In this document: piece after piece, positions 15,897-25,400 of the stretch
How positions within the stretch are numbered: the first letter of the stretch is position 1
Layout: every line of letters begins with the position of its first letter
DNA from: an uncultured Pigmentiphaga sp.
GTDB lineage: Bacteria > Pseudomonadota > Gammaproteobacteria > Burkholderiales > Burkholderiaceae_B
Direction: 5' to 3'
Assembly (NCBI GenBank): GCA_937891425.1
Contig: CALAGD010000014.1
Location: 1-40,082, forward strand
Length of the DNA stretch: 40,082 nucleotides
Notes under the pieces: model-generated
What the model was told of the DNA's origin: nothing
Database searches by the model: none
Seen by the model: the letters and a program-made list of their open reading frames with translations, nothing else
Translations under genes and position numbers: made by a program

Positions 15897-17462
15897 ATGA
15901 CGAGACGTATCGCGGTGCGCTATCCCTTGCTGTTGTTGGTCGGTTTGCTGCTGGCCTGTACATTCGTACCCACGCAGGCCGGAGCGTTCACTTTCTTTGA
16001 TGTGATCAAGCGCGCGCGTGCGCTGGCGGCCGAGCGGTATGTCCCGCCCGGCAACAAGGTGCCCGAAGCCCTGCGTTCCCTGAAGTTCGGGCAGTACCAG
16101 CAGATCCAGCAGAAACGCGACGCCCATGTCTGGGGGAACGATAACCTGCCGTTCCAGGTCAAGCTCAATCACATCGGCATGCAGTTCACCACGCCGGTCA
16201 AGATCCACGTGGTCGACACTGAAGGCGTGCACGAACTTGCCTACGATCCGCAACAATTCGACTTCGGCGACCTGAACATCGACAAGGACGCACTGCAAGG
16301 ACTGGGCCTTGCAGGCTTCCGGGTGCTGCATCCCATCAACCATGCCGACAAGCTTGACGACGAGATCGCGTCGTTCCTTGGAGCAACCTACTTCCGCATG
16401 ATCGGTCGCGGCCAGGTCTACGGCGCGTCGGCGCGTGGGCTTGCCATCGACACGGCGCTGCCGTCCGGCGAGCAGTTCCCGTTCTTCCGCGAGTTCTGGA
16501 TTGCCCGTCCAGCCAGGGATGATCGCCACCTCACCATTTATGCACTCATGGACTCCCCATCCGTCACGGGTGCATACCGTTTCGTGCTGCATCCTGGCGA
16601 AGAACTGGTCGTTGACGTGGACGTGCGTCTGTACTTCCGTCAGTCGGTCGGCAAGCTTGGCCTGGCACCGCTCACCAGCATGTTCCTGTTTGGTGCCAAC
16701 CAGCCACCTTCGACACCCAATTTCCGTCCTGAGCTGCACGACTCGGAAGGGCTGGCCATCCACAACGGCAATGGTGAGTGGATCTGGCGGCCGCTGAACA
16801 ACCCGCGCCGGCTGTCGGTGAGTTCGTTCAAGATCGACAACCCGCGCGGGTTCGGTCTGATGCAGCGCACGCGCGCCTTTGCCCGTTATGAGGACCTCGC
16901 CGATCGCTACGATCTGCGGCCCAGTGTATGGGTGGAACCGAAGGGTGGGTGGGGCGAAGGCAGGCTCGAACTGGTGGAAATACCCACGAACGACGAAACC
17001 AACGACAACATTGTCGCATTCTGGGTGCCTGATCAGCTGCCCGGCGACAACACGCCCCTGGAGCTCTCATACCGTATTTACTGGACCATGAACGACACCC
17101 GCTTCCACGATCCTGCGCTGGCCTGGGTCATGCAGACCCGAAGGGCGCCTGGAGAGGTGCGGGGCGAGGACCTGGTGCGACGGTCTGACGGCACTGTCGG
17201 CTTCGTGGTCGATTTCAAAGGAGATGTTCTGGAGAAACTGGGCGACGATGTACCGGTTTCGGCAGAAATCACGCACAACGGGAACGCCGAGGTCATTGGC
17301 GCGGAAGTGCACCGTCACCCTGTCATGCAAGGTCAGCGGCTGTCATTTCGGGTCAAGCCGAAAGAGCCGGGGAAACCAGTGGAATTGCGTGCACGCCTCA
17401 TGAGCGGCGAAACCGCTCTGTCCGAAGTCTGGAGCTACCAGCTGACCAATGACAAAGAATAG
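15897..17462 (+). CDS. opgG: Periplasmic glucan biosynthesis protein OpgG
   Basis: The 521-residue protein acts in the periplasm on the glucan backbone made by OpgH. It tracks E. coli OpgG closely: AFTFFDVIKRA after the signal, YQQIQQKRD, DKDALQGLGLAGFRVLHPIN, GQVYGASARGLAIDTALPSGEQFP, LGLAPLTSMFLFG, PELHDSEGLAIHNGNGEWIWRPLNNP and VEIPTNDETNDNIVAFW. Residues 1-30 form a Sec-type signal peptide ending TQAGA. The ATG at 15897 gives a normal signal; an in-frame ATG at 15834 would add 21 residues. A cysteine in LLLAC (Cys21) gives a weak lipobox-like pattern, but the conventional cleavage after Ala30 fits better. The 3' end overlaps opgH. Confidence 0.96.
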   Translation: MTRRIAVRYPLLLLVGLLLACTFVPTQAGAFTFFDVIKRARALAAERYVPPGNKVPEALRSLKFGQYQQIQQKRDAHVWGNDNLPFQVKLNHIGMQFTTPVKIHVVDTEGVHELAYDPQQFDFGDLNIDKDALQGLGLAGFRVLHPINHADKLDDEIASFLGATYFRMIGRGQVYGASARGLAIDTALPSGEQFPFFREFWIARPARDDRHLTIYALMDSPSVTGAYRFVLHPGEELVVDVDVRLYFRQSVGKLGLAPLTSMFLFGANQPPSTPNFRPELHDSEGLAIHNGNGEWIWRPLNNPRRLSVSSFKIDNPRGFGLMQRTRAFARYEDLADRYDLRPSVWVEPKGGWGEGRLELVEIPTNDETNDNIVAFWVPDQLPGDNTPLELSYRIYWTMNDTRFHDPALAWVMQTRRAPGEVRGEDLVRRSDGTVGFVVDFKGDVLEKLGDDVPVSAEITHNGNAEVIGAEVHRHPVMQGQRLSFRVKPKEPGKPVELRARLMSGETALSEVWSYQLTNDKE

Positions 17463-19908
17463 TCAACTTCCTGTCCCCGTCGAGGCTTATCTTCGGCAGC
17501 TGCCGTTCAACGATGATGAGCGGAATGCACTGGCCTCCCGCCTGTTGCAACAGCATCCGGTTCCTACAGTGGAGGATTTGCTGGCGCTGCTCGATGGGGG
17601 AGACGCGGGTTCGCTCGTGCCGGGTGCCGCTTCCCAGCGTGAGCGCCTTCGCTGGCAGTATGGCGGCCTGTTCGATGCAGCCGGTATCCTGAAGTCTGAC
17701 GGGCGCGGCGCAGCGTGCATTCAATCGGCGCCCGACGTCCAGCGTACCTCCATGGTGCCCGAACCTTGGGTGCCCAACCCGGTCAAGCGCGCCTGGCTGC
17801 GCTGGCGCGGGAAGAAGCGTCAGCGGCATGCCGAGCGCCGTGCGCTGCGCACGCCCGTCGACGAAGGTGGCTGGCGCCACGTGGGGCACTGGCGACGCAT
17901 GGCCTTGCTGGTGCTCGTAGCCCTGCAGACCATCGTGGCCACCTGGTACATGCGTAGCGTGTTGCCCTATCAGGGCGGTCAGTGGCTCGAGATCGCCATC
18001 CTGTTCCTGTTTGCCCTGCTGTTCGGCTGGGTATCCTCAGGATTCTGGACGGCGCTGGCCGGGTTCATGCAGCTGCTGCGCGGGCGCGACCGTTACAGCA
18101 TCTCGGCCAACACGACCGGGCTCGAGTCGATCGCGGAGGGCGTGCGCGTCGCCATCGTCATGCCCATCTGCAACGAGGATGTACCACGGGTTATCGCGGG
18201 CCTGCGGGCGACGTTCGAATCAGTGCGACGCACGGGCAGGCTCGGGCATTTCGATTTCTTCATCCTGAGCGACAGCTACAACCCCGACATCTGCGTGGCC
18301 GAGCAGGCGGCGTGGGTGGAACTGTGCCGGGAAACCGGCGGGTTCGGCCGCATCTTCTACCGCCGCCGTCGCCGCCGGGTGAAACGCAAGAGCGGGAATA
18401 TCGACGATTTCTGCCGCCGGTGGGGAGGCAGCTACCGCTACATGGTGGTGCTGGACGCCGACAGCGTGATGACAGGTGATTGTCTGGTGCGGCTGGTGCA
18501 GCTTATGGAAGCAAACCCTGAAGCGGGCATCATCCAGACGGCGCCGCGAGCAGCAGGCAAGGAAAGCCTGTATGCACGCATACAGCAGTTCGCCACTCGT
18601 GTGTACGGACCGCTGTTTACAGCAGGGCTGCACTACTGGCAGCTGGGCGAATCCCATTACTGGGGCCATAACGCCATCATACGGTTGAAGCCGTTCATCG
18701 ACCACTGTGCCCTGGCACCGCTGCCGGGCAAAGGCGCGTTTGCCGGCGCCATCCTGTCGCATGACTTTGTCGAAGCGGCTCTGATGCGGCGCGCCGGGTG
18801 GGGGGTCTGGATCGCTTACGACCTGCCGGGCAGTTATGAAGAGCTGCCGCCCAACCTGCTGGATGAGCTCAAGCGTGACCAACGCTGGTGCCACGGCAAC
18901 CTGATGAATTTCCGGCTCTTCCTCATAGACGGGGTGCATCCCGTGCACCGGGTGGTATTTCTCACCGGAGTCATGTCGTACCTGTCGGCTCCGCTGTGGT
19001 TCCTCTTTCTGGTGCTGTCCACCGCGTTGCTGGCCGTGCACACCCTGTTCGAGCCACAGTACTTCGTGGAACCGCGGCAGCTGTTCCCCATCTGGCCGCA
19101 ATGGAATCCTGCCAAGGCCATCGCGCTGTTCACCACCACTGCTGTGCTGCTGTTCCTGCCCAAGGTGCTCAGCGTCATCTGGGTAGCACTGCACGACCCG
19201 AAACCCTACGGGGGCCGGCTGAAACTGTTTGCCAGCATGCTGCTGGAAGTGCTGTTCTCGATGCTGCTGGCACCGGTGCGCATGCTGTTCCACACCCGCT
19301 TCATCGTGTCCGCCTTCATGGGGTGGCAGGTGCAATGGACTTCTCCCTCTCGGGGCAATGATGAAACCGGCTGGATCGAGGCCATCCGCAACCACGGGTC
19401 GCAGACTCTGCTGGGCGTGACCTGGGGTGCGCTGGTCGGCTGGCTGAATCCCACCTTTCTCTGGTGGATGTCCCCCATCCTGATTTCACTGTTGCTGGTC
19501 ATACCGGTCTCGGTGTTCTCCAGCCGGGTACGCCTGGGCCATCGCGCGAAACGCAACCGACTGTTCCGCATCCCTGAAGAGAGTTTCCCGCCACCGGAGT
19601 TGCGGGCGACCCGTCGCTACGAGCGGTGGTACCGTGAGTGGACCTATCCGGGTTTCGTGGAAGCCGTGGTGCATCCGGTGGTGAATGCGCTGGCTTGCGC
19701 CATGGCAACTGCGCGCCATGGTTTCAGCAGGCTGGTCGATGGGGGGCGGGAACAGCGGTTACATGCAGCATTGCAGTTGGGCCCGGACCGGCTCACGCCA
19801 GGGCAGAAGGTTCAGATTCTTGACGACCCTGTCGTATTGGCAAAGCTGCATTTCGCTGTGTGGCGAAGCGATGAACAGCGGGCGAAGTGGATGAAAAGGC
19901 AGGCATGA
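17449..19908 (+). CDS. opgH: Glucan backbone glucosyltransferase OpgH
   Basis: This 819-residue inner-membrane GT2 enzyme polymerises UDP-glucose into the beta-glucan backbone of osmoregulated periplasmic glucans. The cytoplasmic catalytic domain shows IVMPICNED, the donor-binding Asp336 and Asp338 in VVLDADSVM, Asp439 in LSHDFVEAAL and the RW motif at 479-480 (RDQRWCHGN). RRRRRRVKRKSGNIDDFCRRWG is the conserved basic stretch of OpgH. Two transmembrane segments precede the domain (about 149-206) and several follow it (about 505-690). The long N-terminal region (1-140) is typical. The start overlaps opgG by 14 bases, so the two genes form one operon. Confidence 0.97.
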   Translation: MTKNSQLPVPVEAYLRQLPFNDDERNALASRLLQQHPVPTVEDLLALLDGGDAGSLVPGAASQRERLRWQYGGLFDAAGILKSDGRGAACIQSAPDVQRTSMVPEPWVPNPVKRAWLRWRGKKRQRHAERRALRTPVDEGGWRHVGHWRRMALLVLVALQTIVATWYMRSVLPYQGGQWLEIAILFLFALLFGWVSSGFWTALAGFMQLLRGRDRYSISANTTGLESIAEGVRVAIVMPICNEDVPRVIAGLRATFESVRRTGRLGHFDFFILSDSYNPDICVAEQAAWVELCRETGGFGRIFYRRRRRRVKRKSGNIDDFCRRWGGSYRYMVVLDADSVMTGDCLVRLVQLMEANPEAGIIQTAPRAAGKESLYARIQQFATRVYGPLFTAGLHYWQLGESHYWGHNAIIRLKPFIDHCALAPLPGKGAFAGAILSHDFVEAALMRRAGWGVWIAYDLPGSYEELPPNLLDELKRDQRWCHGNLMNFRLFLIDGVHPVHRVVFLTGVMSYLSAPLWFLFLVLSTALLAVHTLFEPQYFVEPRQLFPIWPQWNPAKAIALFTTTAVLLFLPKVLSVIWVALHDPKPYGGRLKLFASMLLEVLFSMLLAPVRMLFHTRFIVSAFMGWQVQWTSPSRGNDETGWIEAIRNHGSQTLLGVTWGALVGWLNPTFLWWMSPILISLLLVIPVSVFSSRVRLGHRAKRNRLFRIPEESFPPPELRATRRYERWYREWTYPGFVEAVVHPVVNALACAMATARHGFSRLVDGGREQRLHAALQLGPDRLTPGQKVQILDDPVVLAKLHFAVWRSDEQRAKWMKRQA

Positions 19909-20035
19909 TGGGCACGGCCCGGAGCAGGACGTCGTCACCCGGGTTGCGCCTGGAGGGAGCACTCTGTGGATCGTTTTCCGGGCAATTGTGTGATACTTTT
20001 GTTTCACACGGTCAGTTGTGTCTTTCTTCGTAACA

Positions 20036-20755
20036 ATGTCATCTACGGATCAACCCGCTCGTTCTTCGGGCCACCTCAGCGGCGGCTGGCACGAAGCGCC
20101 TGGGGCTGACCGGCCGTTCATCCCGCCAGCAACCGTCGATACTGACGCCGGTACCCTGGTGCCCCGTGCCCGATGGCCCTGGGTGCTTGCGTTCCTGTGC
20201 GTCGCCGGCCTTCTCTGGATCTTCTTCGCGTACGACGCTCCGTCGTCGACCAATGGCCTGACCCCCCCTTCGCCGGAGTACTACGGCGCTGCTGCGCAGG
20301 CCAGCGCAATCGAAGCCCCCGACCGCGCCGGGGCCGTCGTGCCCAGGGTGCGCCGGGCAGGTTTCATCATGTCCCGGGTCGCACCTACTCCGGCTTCACC
20401 TTGGCTGGATGAACTGGCGAACAAGGTTCTGACACCGCCCGAAGAGCCGCTGGCCGATGTGGCGGAAACGCTTTCCCCGGAGTGGCGGGTATCCGTGCTG
20501 TCTGCCCGCGGCATACGTAGCGATTCGTCTGCTTTTGCAGGTCATGCCGCGGTTGCCAGCCTGCGCGACGACACACGCCAGCCACGTGCCTCCTGGCGTG
20601 TAGCACACGTGCCGGAGCCTACGCTTGCCGAGCGTCTGCAAGCCTGTGAGGGGCGCGGGCTGTTTGCCAGCGCGCGATGCCGCCTCGAGGTGTGCCACGC
20701 CTACGGCGAGAACGCGCCGGAATGCTCGTTCGATCCGACTCCTGCGCTGCCTTGA
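20036..20755 (+). CDS. Hypothetical single-pass membrane protein
   Basis: The 239-residue protein is not one I recognise. A hydrophilic N-terminal part (1-46) precedes one clear transmembrane helix (about 47-66, WPWVLAFLCVAGLLWIFFAY) and a long Ala/Pro-rich external or periplasmic region. The C-terminal 40 residues carry four cysteines, in ACEGRGLF, RCRLEVCHAY and APECSF, a pattern I associate with short tails of Burkholderiales membrane proteins that may form disulfides. The ATG at 20036 was preferred; an in-frame GTG at 20018 is possible. It follows opgH by 127 bases, with an inverted repeat GTGTGA-N10-TCACAC at 19988-20009 between them. Confidence 0.7.
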   Translation: MSSTDQPARSSGHLSGGWHEAPGADRPFIPPATVDTDAGTLVPRARWPWVLAFLCVAGLLWIFFAYDAPSSTNGLTPPSPEYYGAAAQASAIEAPDRAGAVVPRVRRAGFIMSRVAPTPASPWLDELANKVLTPPEEPLADVAETLSPEWRVSVLSARGIRSDSSAFAGHAAVASLRDDTRQPRASWRVAHVPEPTLAERLQACEGRGLFASARCRLEVCHAYGENAPECSFDPTPALP

Positions 20756-20860
20756 GTACGTGTTTCATGCCTGCCCTCGGGGGCGAACCTGTTCCTGCCG
20801 GGCTGTCGTTTTTCGGGGCCAGGCAAGGACGCTTCTCGTGCGCGGCCATCTGGTGCGGTA

Positions 20861-20879
20861 TATAATCAACAGTTGATTA
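20861..20879 (+). promoter_or_regulatory. -10 box with overlapping palindrome upstream of rhlE
   Basis: A perfect -10 hexamer TATAAT (20861-20866) overlaps the perfect palindrome TAATCAACAGTTGATTA (20863-20879), which covers the expected transcription start. No clear -35 box is present at 17 bases. It may be an operator, or a 5'-end hairpin in the rhlE leader. Confidence 0.5.
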
Positions 20880-20933
20880 GCCGCATGTCCGTGTTTCTGG
20901 TGCGTTTCGCATTGCTTTTGCAACGTTCCATTT

Positions 20934-22394
20934 TTGAGCGACTCCACTATTTCCAATTCTGCTTCAACCTCAGCGCCTGCTGAGCGCGCTTCGGCCGAGC
21001 TTACCTTTGCTGATTTCGGGCTGCATTCCGACATCCTGCGGGCCTTGGTCGAGGCAGGTTATACGCATCCAACCCCCATTCAGGCTCAGGCGATTCCCGT
21101 TGTCCTGACGGGTCGTGACGTCATGGGGGCCGCACAAACCGGAACCGGGAAAACCGCAGCGTTCACGCTGCCGATCCTGCAACGCCTGCTGCCGTTGGCC
21201 AACGCCAGCGCTTCGCCGGCGCGCCATCCGGTGCGCGCGCTGATTCTCACACCCACGCGGGAACTGGCTGATCAGGTCGCGGAAAACGTCCGTCGTTACA
21301 GCCAGTACACGCTGCTACGTTCGGCGGTGGTATTCGGTGGTGTCGACATTCGCGCGCAAATCGACATCCTGCGCCGCGGCTGCGAAATCCTCATTGCCAC
21401 GCCTGGTCGTCTGCTGGACCACGTCGAGCAGCGCACGGTCGATCTCGGCCAGGTTTCCATTTTCGTGCTCGATGAGGCCGACCGCATGCTCGACATGGGT
21501 TTCCTGCCCGATCTCGAGCGCATCAGCCGCCTGTTGCCGCCCACACGGCAGACGCTGCTCTTCTCGGCCACTTTCAGCAACGAGATTCGCAAGCTTGCCC
21601 GTGCCAATCTGCGTGAACCGGTAGAAATTGAAGTCGCGGCTCGCAATGCCACGGCCGATACGGTCACGCAGATCGCCTATCGCATTGCGTCCGATGCGAA
21701 GCGGGCGGCGGTAGCGCATCTCGTGAAGTCGCGCGGCCTGAAGCAGATCATCGTGTTCACCAATACCAAAATCGGTACCGCACGGCTGGCGCGGCAATTG
21801 AATACGGACGGTATCAAGGCGGAATCGATCCATGGCGACAAGTCGCAGATGGAGCGCATGAAGGCGCTTGAAGCCTTCAAGGCGGGTGAACTCGACGTGC
21901 TGGTGGCCACTGATGTCGCTGCGCGGGGGCTCGATATCGCCGGCGTGCCATGCGTCATCAACTACGACCTGCCATATAACGCGGAAGATTACGTACACCG
22001 CATCGGGCGCACTGGTCGGGCCGGAGCCTCTGGCGAAGCGATTTCGCTCTTCAGCGAAGAGGAAGAGAAACGCCTGCTCGACGTAGAAACGCTGATCGGG
22101 CGCAAGGTGCCACGCGGGGTGCTCGACGTGCCTGCGGCGTCGGTCGTGCGTCCCGCGCGGGTGCGTTCCGCGGAAGGCGAGCGGCCCCTGCCGCCGTCTC
22201 GAGCCCGGGAAGCTCACCGCGGGCGTCGGCCCGCCCTCCCGGCCGATGACATCTTCTACAAGCCCTACGAGCCTTCTGGAACAAGGGCGCCCGAGGCGGG
22301 TAGTCTGGTGCGCGAGCGGCCCACGCCCGCAGGGGGGGGCGGCAAGCGAGATGTCGGCGTCCTGCTAGGGGGCGGGCGCGGAAGGGCCGATTAG
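20934..22394 (+). CDS. rhlE: DEAD-box ATP-dependent RNA helicase, RhlE type
   Basis: The 486-residue RNA helicase has all the core motifs: the Q motif (TPIQAQAIP), Walker A AQTGTGKT at 67-74, PTRELADQV, TPGRLLDHV, DEAD at 180-183, SAT at 211-213, and the helicase C-terminal motifs VATDVAARGLDIAG and HRIGRTGRAG. The C-terminal ~100 residues are Arg/Pro/Gly-rich, as in RhlE proteins, and probably aid RNA binding. It acts in ribosome assembly or mRNA turnover. The start is TTG: no in-frame ATG exists between the preceding in-frame stop (20874-20876) and the conserved region, and SDSTISNS fits the family N-terminus. It is monocistronic as far as visible. Confidence 0.95.
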   Translation: MSDSTISNSASTSAPAERASAELTFADFGLHSDILRALVEAGYTHPTPIQAQAIPVVLTGRDVMGAAQTGTGKTAAFTLPILQRLLPLANASASPARHPVRALILTPTRELADQVAENVRRYSQYTLLRSAVVFGGVDIRAQIDILRRGCEILIATPGRLLDHVEQRTVDLGQVSIFVLDEADRMLDMGFLPDLERISRLLPPTRQTLLFSATFSNEIRKLARANLREPVEIEVAARNATADTVTQIAYRIASDAKRAAVAHLVKSRGLKQIIVFTNTKIGTARLARQLNTDGIKAESIHGDKSQMERMKALEAFKAGELDVLVATDVAARGLDIAGVPCVINYDLPYNAEDYVHRIGRTGRAGASGEAISLFSEEEEKRLLDVETLIGRKVPRGVLDVPAASVVRPARVRSAEGERPLPPSRAREAHRGRRPALPADDIFYKPYEPSGTRAPEAGSLVRERPTPAGGGGKRDVGVLLGGGRGRAD

Positions 22395-22483
22395 TTTCGT
22401 ACGGCAAATCGCGCGTGACGGGTCCGACACGCGCGTGCCTGCGATCGGGTACCGTTCCCCTCGGAGGCGGCTACAATCGCTGC

Positions 22484-25400
22484 ATGTCCGACGTTGCTGC
22501 TTCTTCTACCTTCGTTCATCTGCGCGTCCACACGGAGTTCTCCGTGTCGGACGGCATCGTCCGTATTCCCGACCTGCTGGCCCGAGTGGCCGAGTTCCGG
22601 CAGCCCGCCGTGGCGGTCACCGATCTGGCCAACGTCTTCGGGCTCGTGCGCTTCTACAAGACGGCGCGCGCGCGCGGCATCAAGCCGATCACGGGGTGCG
22701 ACATCTGGCTCAGCAATGATACCGACCGCACCCAGCCCTACCGGCTGCTGCTGCTGGTGCGCAACCGCACGGGCTACCTCAATCTCTGTGAGCTGCTCAC
22801 GCGCGCCTATCAGACCAACCAGTACCACGGAAGGGCCGAGGTACGCCGCGAATGGCTGGCGGAGCTCAACGACGGGCTGATCGTCCTGTCGGGCGGGCGC
22901 CATGGCGATGTCGGCATGGCCCTGCAAGCGGGCAACGAGAGTGCCGCAGAGCAGTTCGCCCGGTACTGGGGCGAGGTCTTCCCGGACGCCTATTATCTTG
23001 AACTGCAGCGCGCGGGTTTCGAAGGTGAGGAAGCGCTGGTGCGGGCCACCGCGCAATTGGCAGGTCGGCTAGGCCTGCCGGTCGTCGCAACACACCCGGT
23101 GCAGTTCCTGCGGCGCGAGGAGTTTCGCGCGCACGAAGCACGCGTGTGCATTGCCGAGGGCGAAACCCTGGCCAATCCGCGCCGGGTGCGGCACTTCACG
23201 GAAGATCAGTACCTGCTGTCCACCGAGGAGATGGCAGGGCGGTTCGCCGACATTCCGTCTGCGTTGCTCAATACGGTAGAAATCGCCAGGCGTTGCAATC
23301 TCGAGCTCGAACTGGGTCGGCCGCGGCTGCCCGACTTCCCCACGCCGAATGGCGTGTCGCTGGCAGAGTATCTCGTGCAGCTCTCCACCGAAGGGCTGGA
23401 GCGCCGCCTCATGCAGCTTTTCCCCGACGACAACGAGCGCCGTGAGCGCGAGCCCGAATACCGCGCGCGTCTCGAGCGCGAATGCAAGACCATCATCGAG
23501 ATGGGTTTCCCAGGCTACTTCCTGATCGTGGCCGACTTCATCAACTGGGCCAAGAACAACGGGGTGCCTGTCGGGCCGGGGCGGGGGTCTGGTGCTGGCT
23601 CTCTCGTGGCCTTCTGTCTGGGTATTACCGATCTCGACCCGATACGCTACGACCTGCTGTTTGAACGCTTCCTCAACCCCGAACGCGTGTCGATGCCCGA
23701 CTTCGATATCGACTTCTGCCAGGACAATCGCGATCGGGTCATCGAGTATGTGAAGCAGAAGTACGGCAGAGACGCCGTCAGCCAGATCGCCACCTTCGGT
23801 ACCTTGGGCGCGAAGGCGGTGGTGCGCGATGCCGGTCGCGTGCTCGACATGCCTTATAGCTATTGCGACGGACTTTCGAAGCTGATTCCGCATAACCCGG
23901 CCGATCCCTGGAGCCTCGATCGGGCGCTTGAGCAGGAGCCCGCGTTCCGTGAACGCTACGAACAGGAAGAGGAGGCGCGCAATCTCATCGATCTTGCCAA
24001 GCAGCTGGAGGGCCTCACGCGAAACGTTGGCATGCATGCCGGGGGTGTGCTGATCGCGCCGGGCAAGCTTACCGACTTCTGCCCACTCTATTGCCAGCCG
24101 GGCCAGCCCGACGTCGCGGTCTCGCAGTACGACAAGGATGACGTTGAGGCCATCGGCCTGGTCAAGTTCGACTTTCTCGGACTGCGTAACCTGACCATCC
24201 TCGACTGGGCCGTGCGGTACGTGCGCCAGTTCAATCCGGGTATGGCCAATTTCGACCTGGCGCGTCTGAGCCTGGACGACCCCGAGACCTACGCGCTCCT
24301 GTCGGATGCCAACACGACGGCGGTGTTCCAGCTCGAATCGCGCGGCATGAAGGAGCTGCTGAAAAAGCTGCGCCCCAGCACTTTCGAAGACATCATTGCC
24401 GTGCTGGCACTGTACCGGCCTGGCCCTCTCGGTTCGGGCATGGTGGACGACTTCGTCAACCGCAAGCATGGCAGGGCGCGTGCCGAGTATTTCCATGAAG
24501 ACCTGGAGCCGGTGCTCAAGAGTACCTACGGGGTGATCGTGTACCAGGAGCAGGTCATGCTCATCTCGCAGATCATCGGCGGGTACTCGCTAGGAGGAGC
24601 CGACCTGCTGCGCCGTGCCATGGGCAAGAAGAAGCCCGAAGAGATGGCGCTACACCGCGAGATTTTCCAGAAAGGTGCGAAGGAAAAGGGTTACGACCCG
24701 CAGCTTGCGACCACGCTGTTCGACCTCATGGAAAAGTTCGCCGAGTATGGCTTCAACAAGAGCCACACTGCGGCATACGCGCTCATTGCCTACCAGACCG
24801 CCTGGCTGAAGGCACATCACCCGGCCGAGTTCATGGCGGCTACCCTCTCGTCCGACATGGACGACACAGACAAGGTCCAGACATTCTGGAACGATACGGT
24901 GGCCAATGGTGTCACCGTGCTGCCGCCCGACATCAACGAATCGGAATACCGCTTTACGCCCGTGCACGACGAGTTCACCCAGCGCGGCTTGCCGCCGCGC
25001 ACCATCCGGTACGGGCTCGGAGCCGTGAAGGGTACCGGGCAGGCAGCCATCGAGGCGATCCTGCGTGCACGGGCCGAGCGCCCGTTTACCGATCTGTTCG
25101 ATTTCTGCAGCCGCATCGACCGGCATGTCGTGAACCGGCGCGCCATCGAGGCGCTGATCAAGGCGGGTGCGTTCGATCGGCTCGAACCGAACCGGGCCGC
25201 ATTGCTGGCCACGCTGGGCACCGCACTCGAGGCAGCCGAACAGAAGGAACGCTCGGCGGCACAGGTGTCACTGTTCGGCGAAGGCGACCTGGCCGAGTCC
25301 GTCAGGTTCGAACTTGCGAGCGTTGCGCCCTGGGAGCCACGCGAAAAATTGATGCACGAAAAATCCGCGCTCGGCTTCTATTTCAGCGACCATCTGTTCA

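Noticed and set aside
15957..15959. Lipoprotein cleavage at Cys21 of OpgG (LLLAC)
   Set aside because: The lipobox is weak and the conventional signal peptidase site after TQAGA, giving FTFFDV as in OpgG homologues, is more convincing.
19989..20008. TGTGA...TCACA resembling a CRP site upstream of the hypothetical membrane protein
   Set aside because: The spacer is 10 bases, not the six required by CRP; kept only as an inverted repeat.
23069..24496. Long minus-strand frame (475 codons) inside dnaE
   Set aside because: Antisense shadow of a GC-rich gene; no family resemblance and dnaE is unambiguous on the plus strand.
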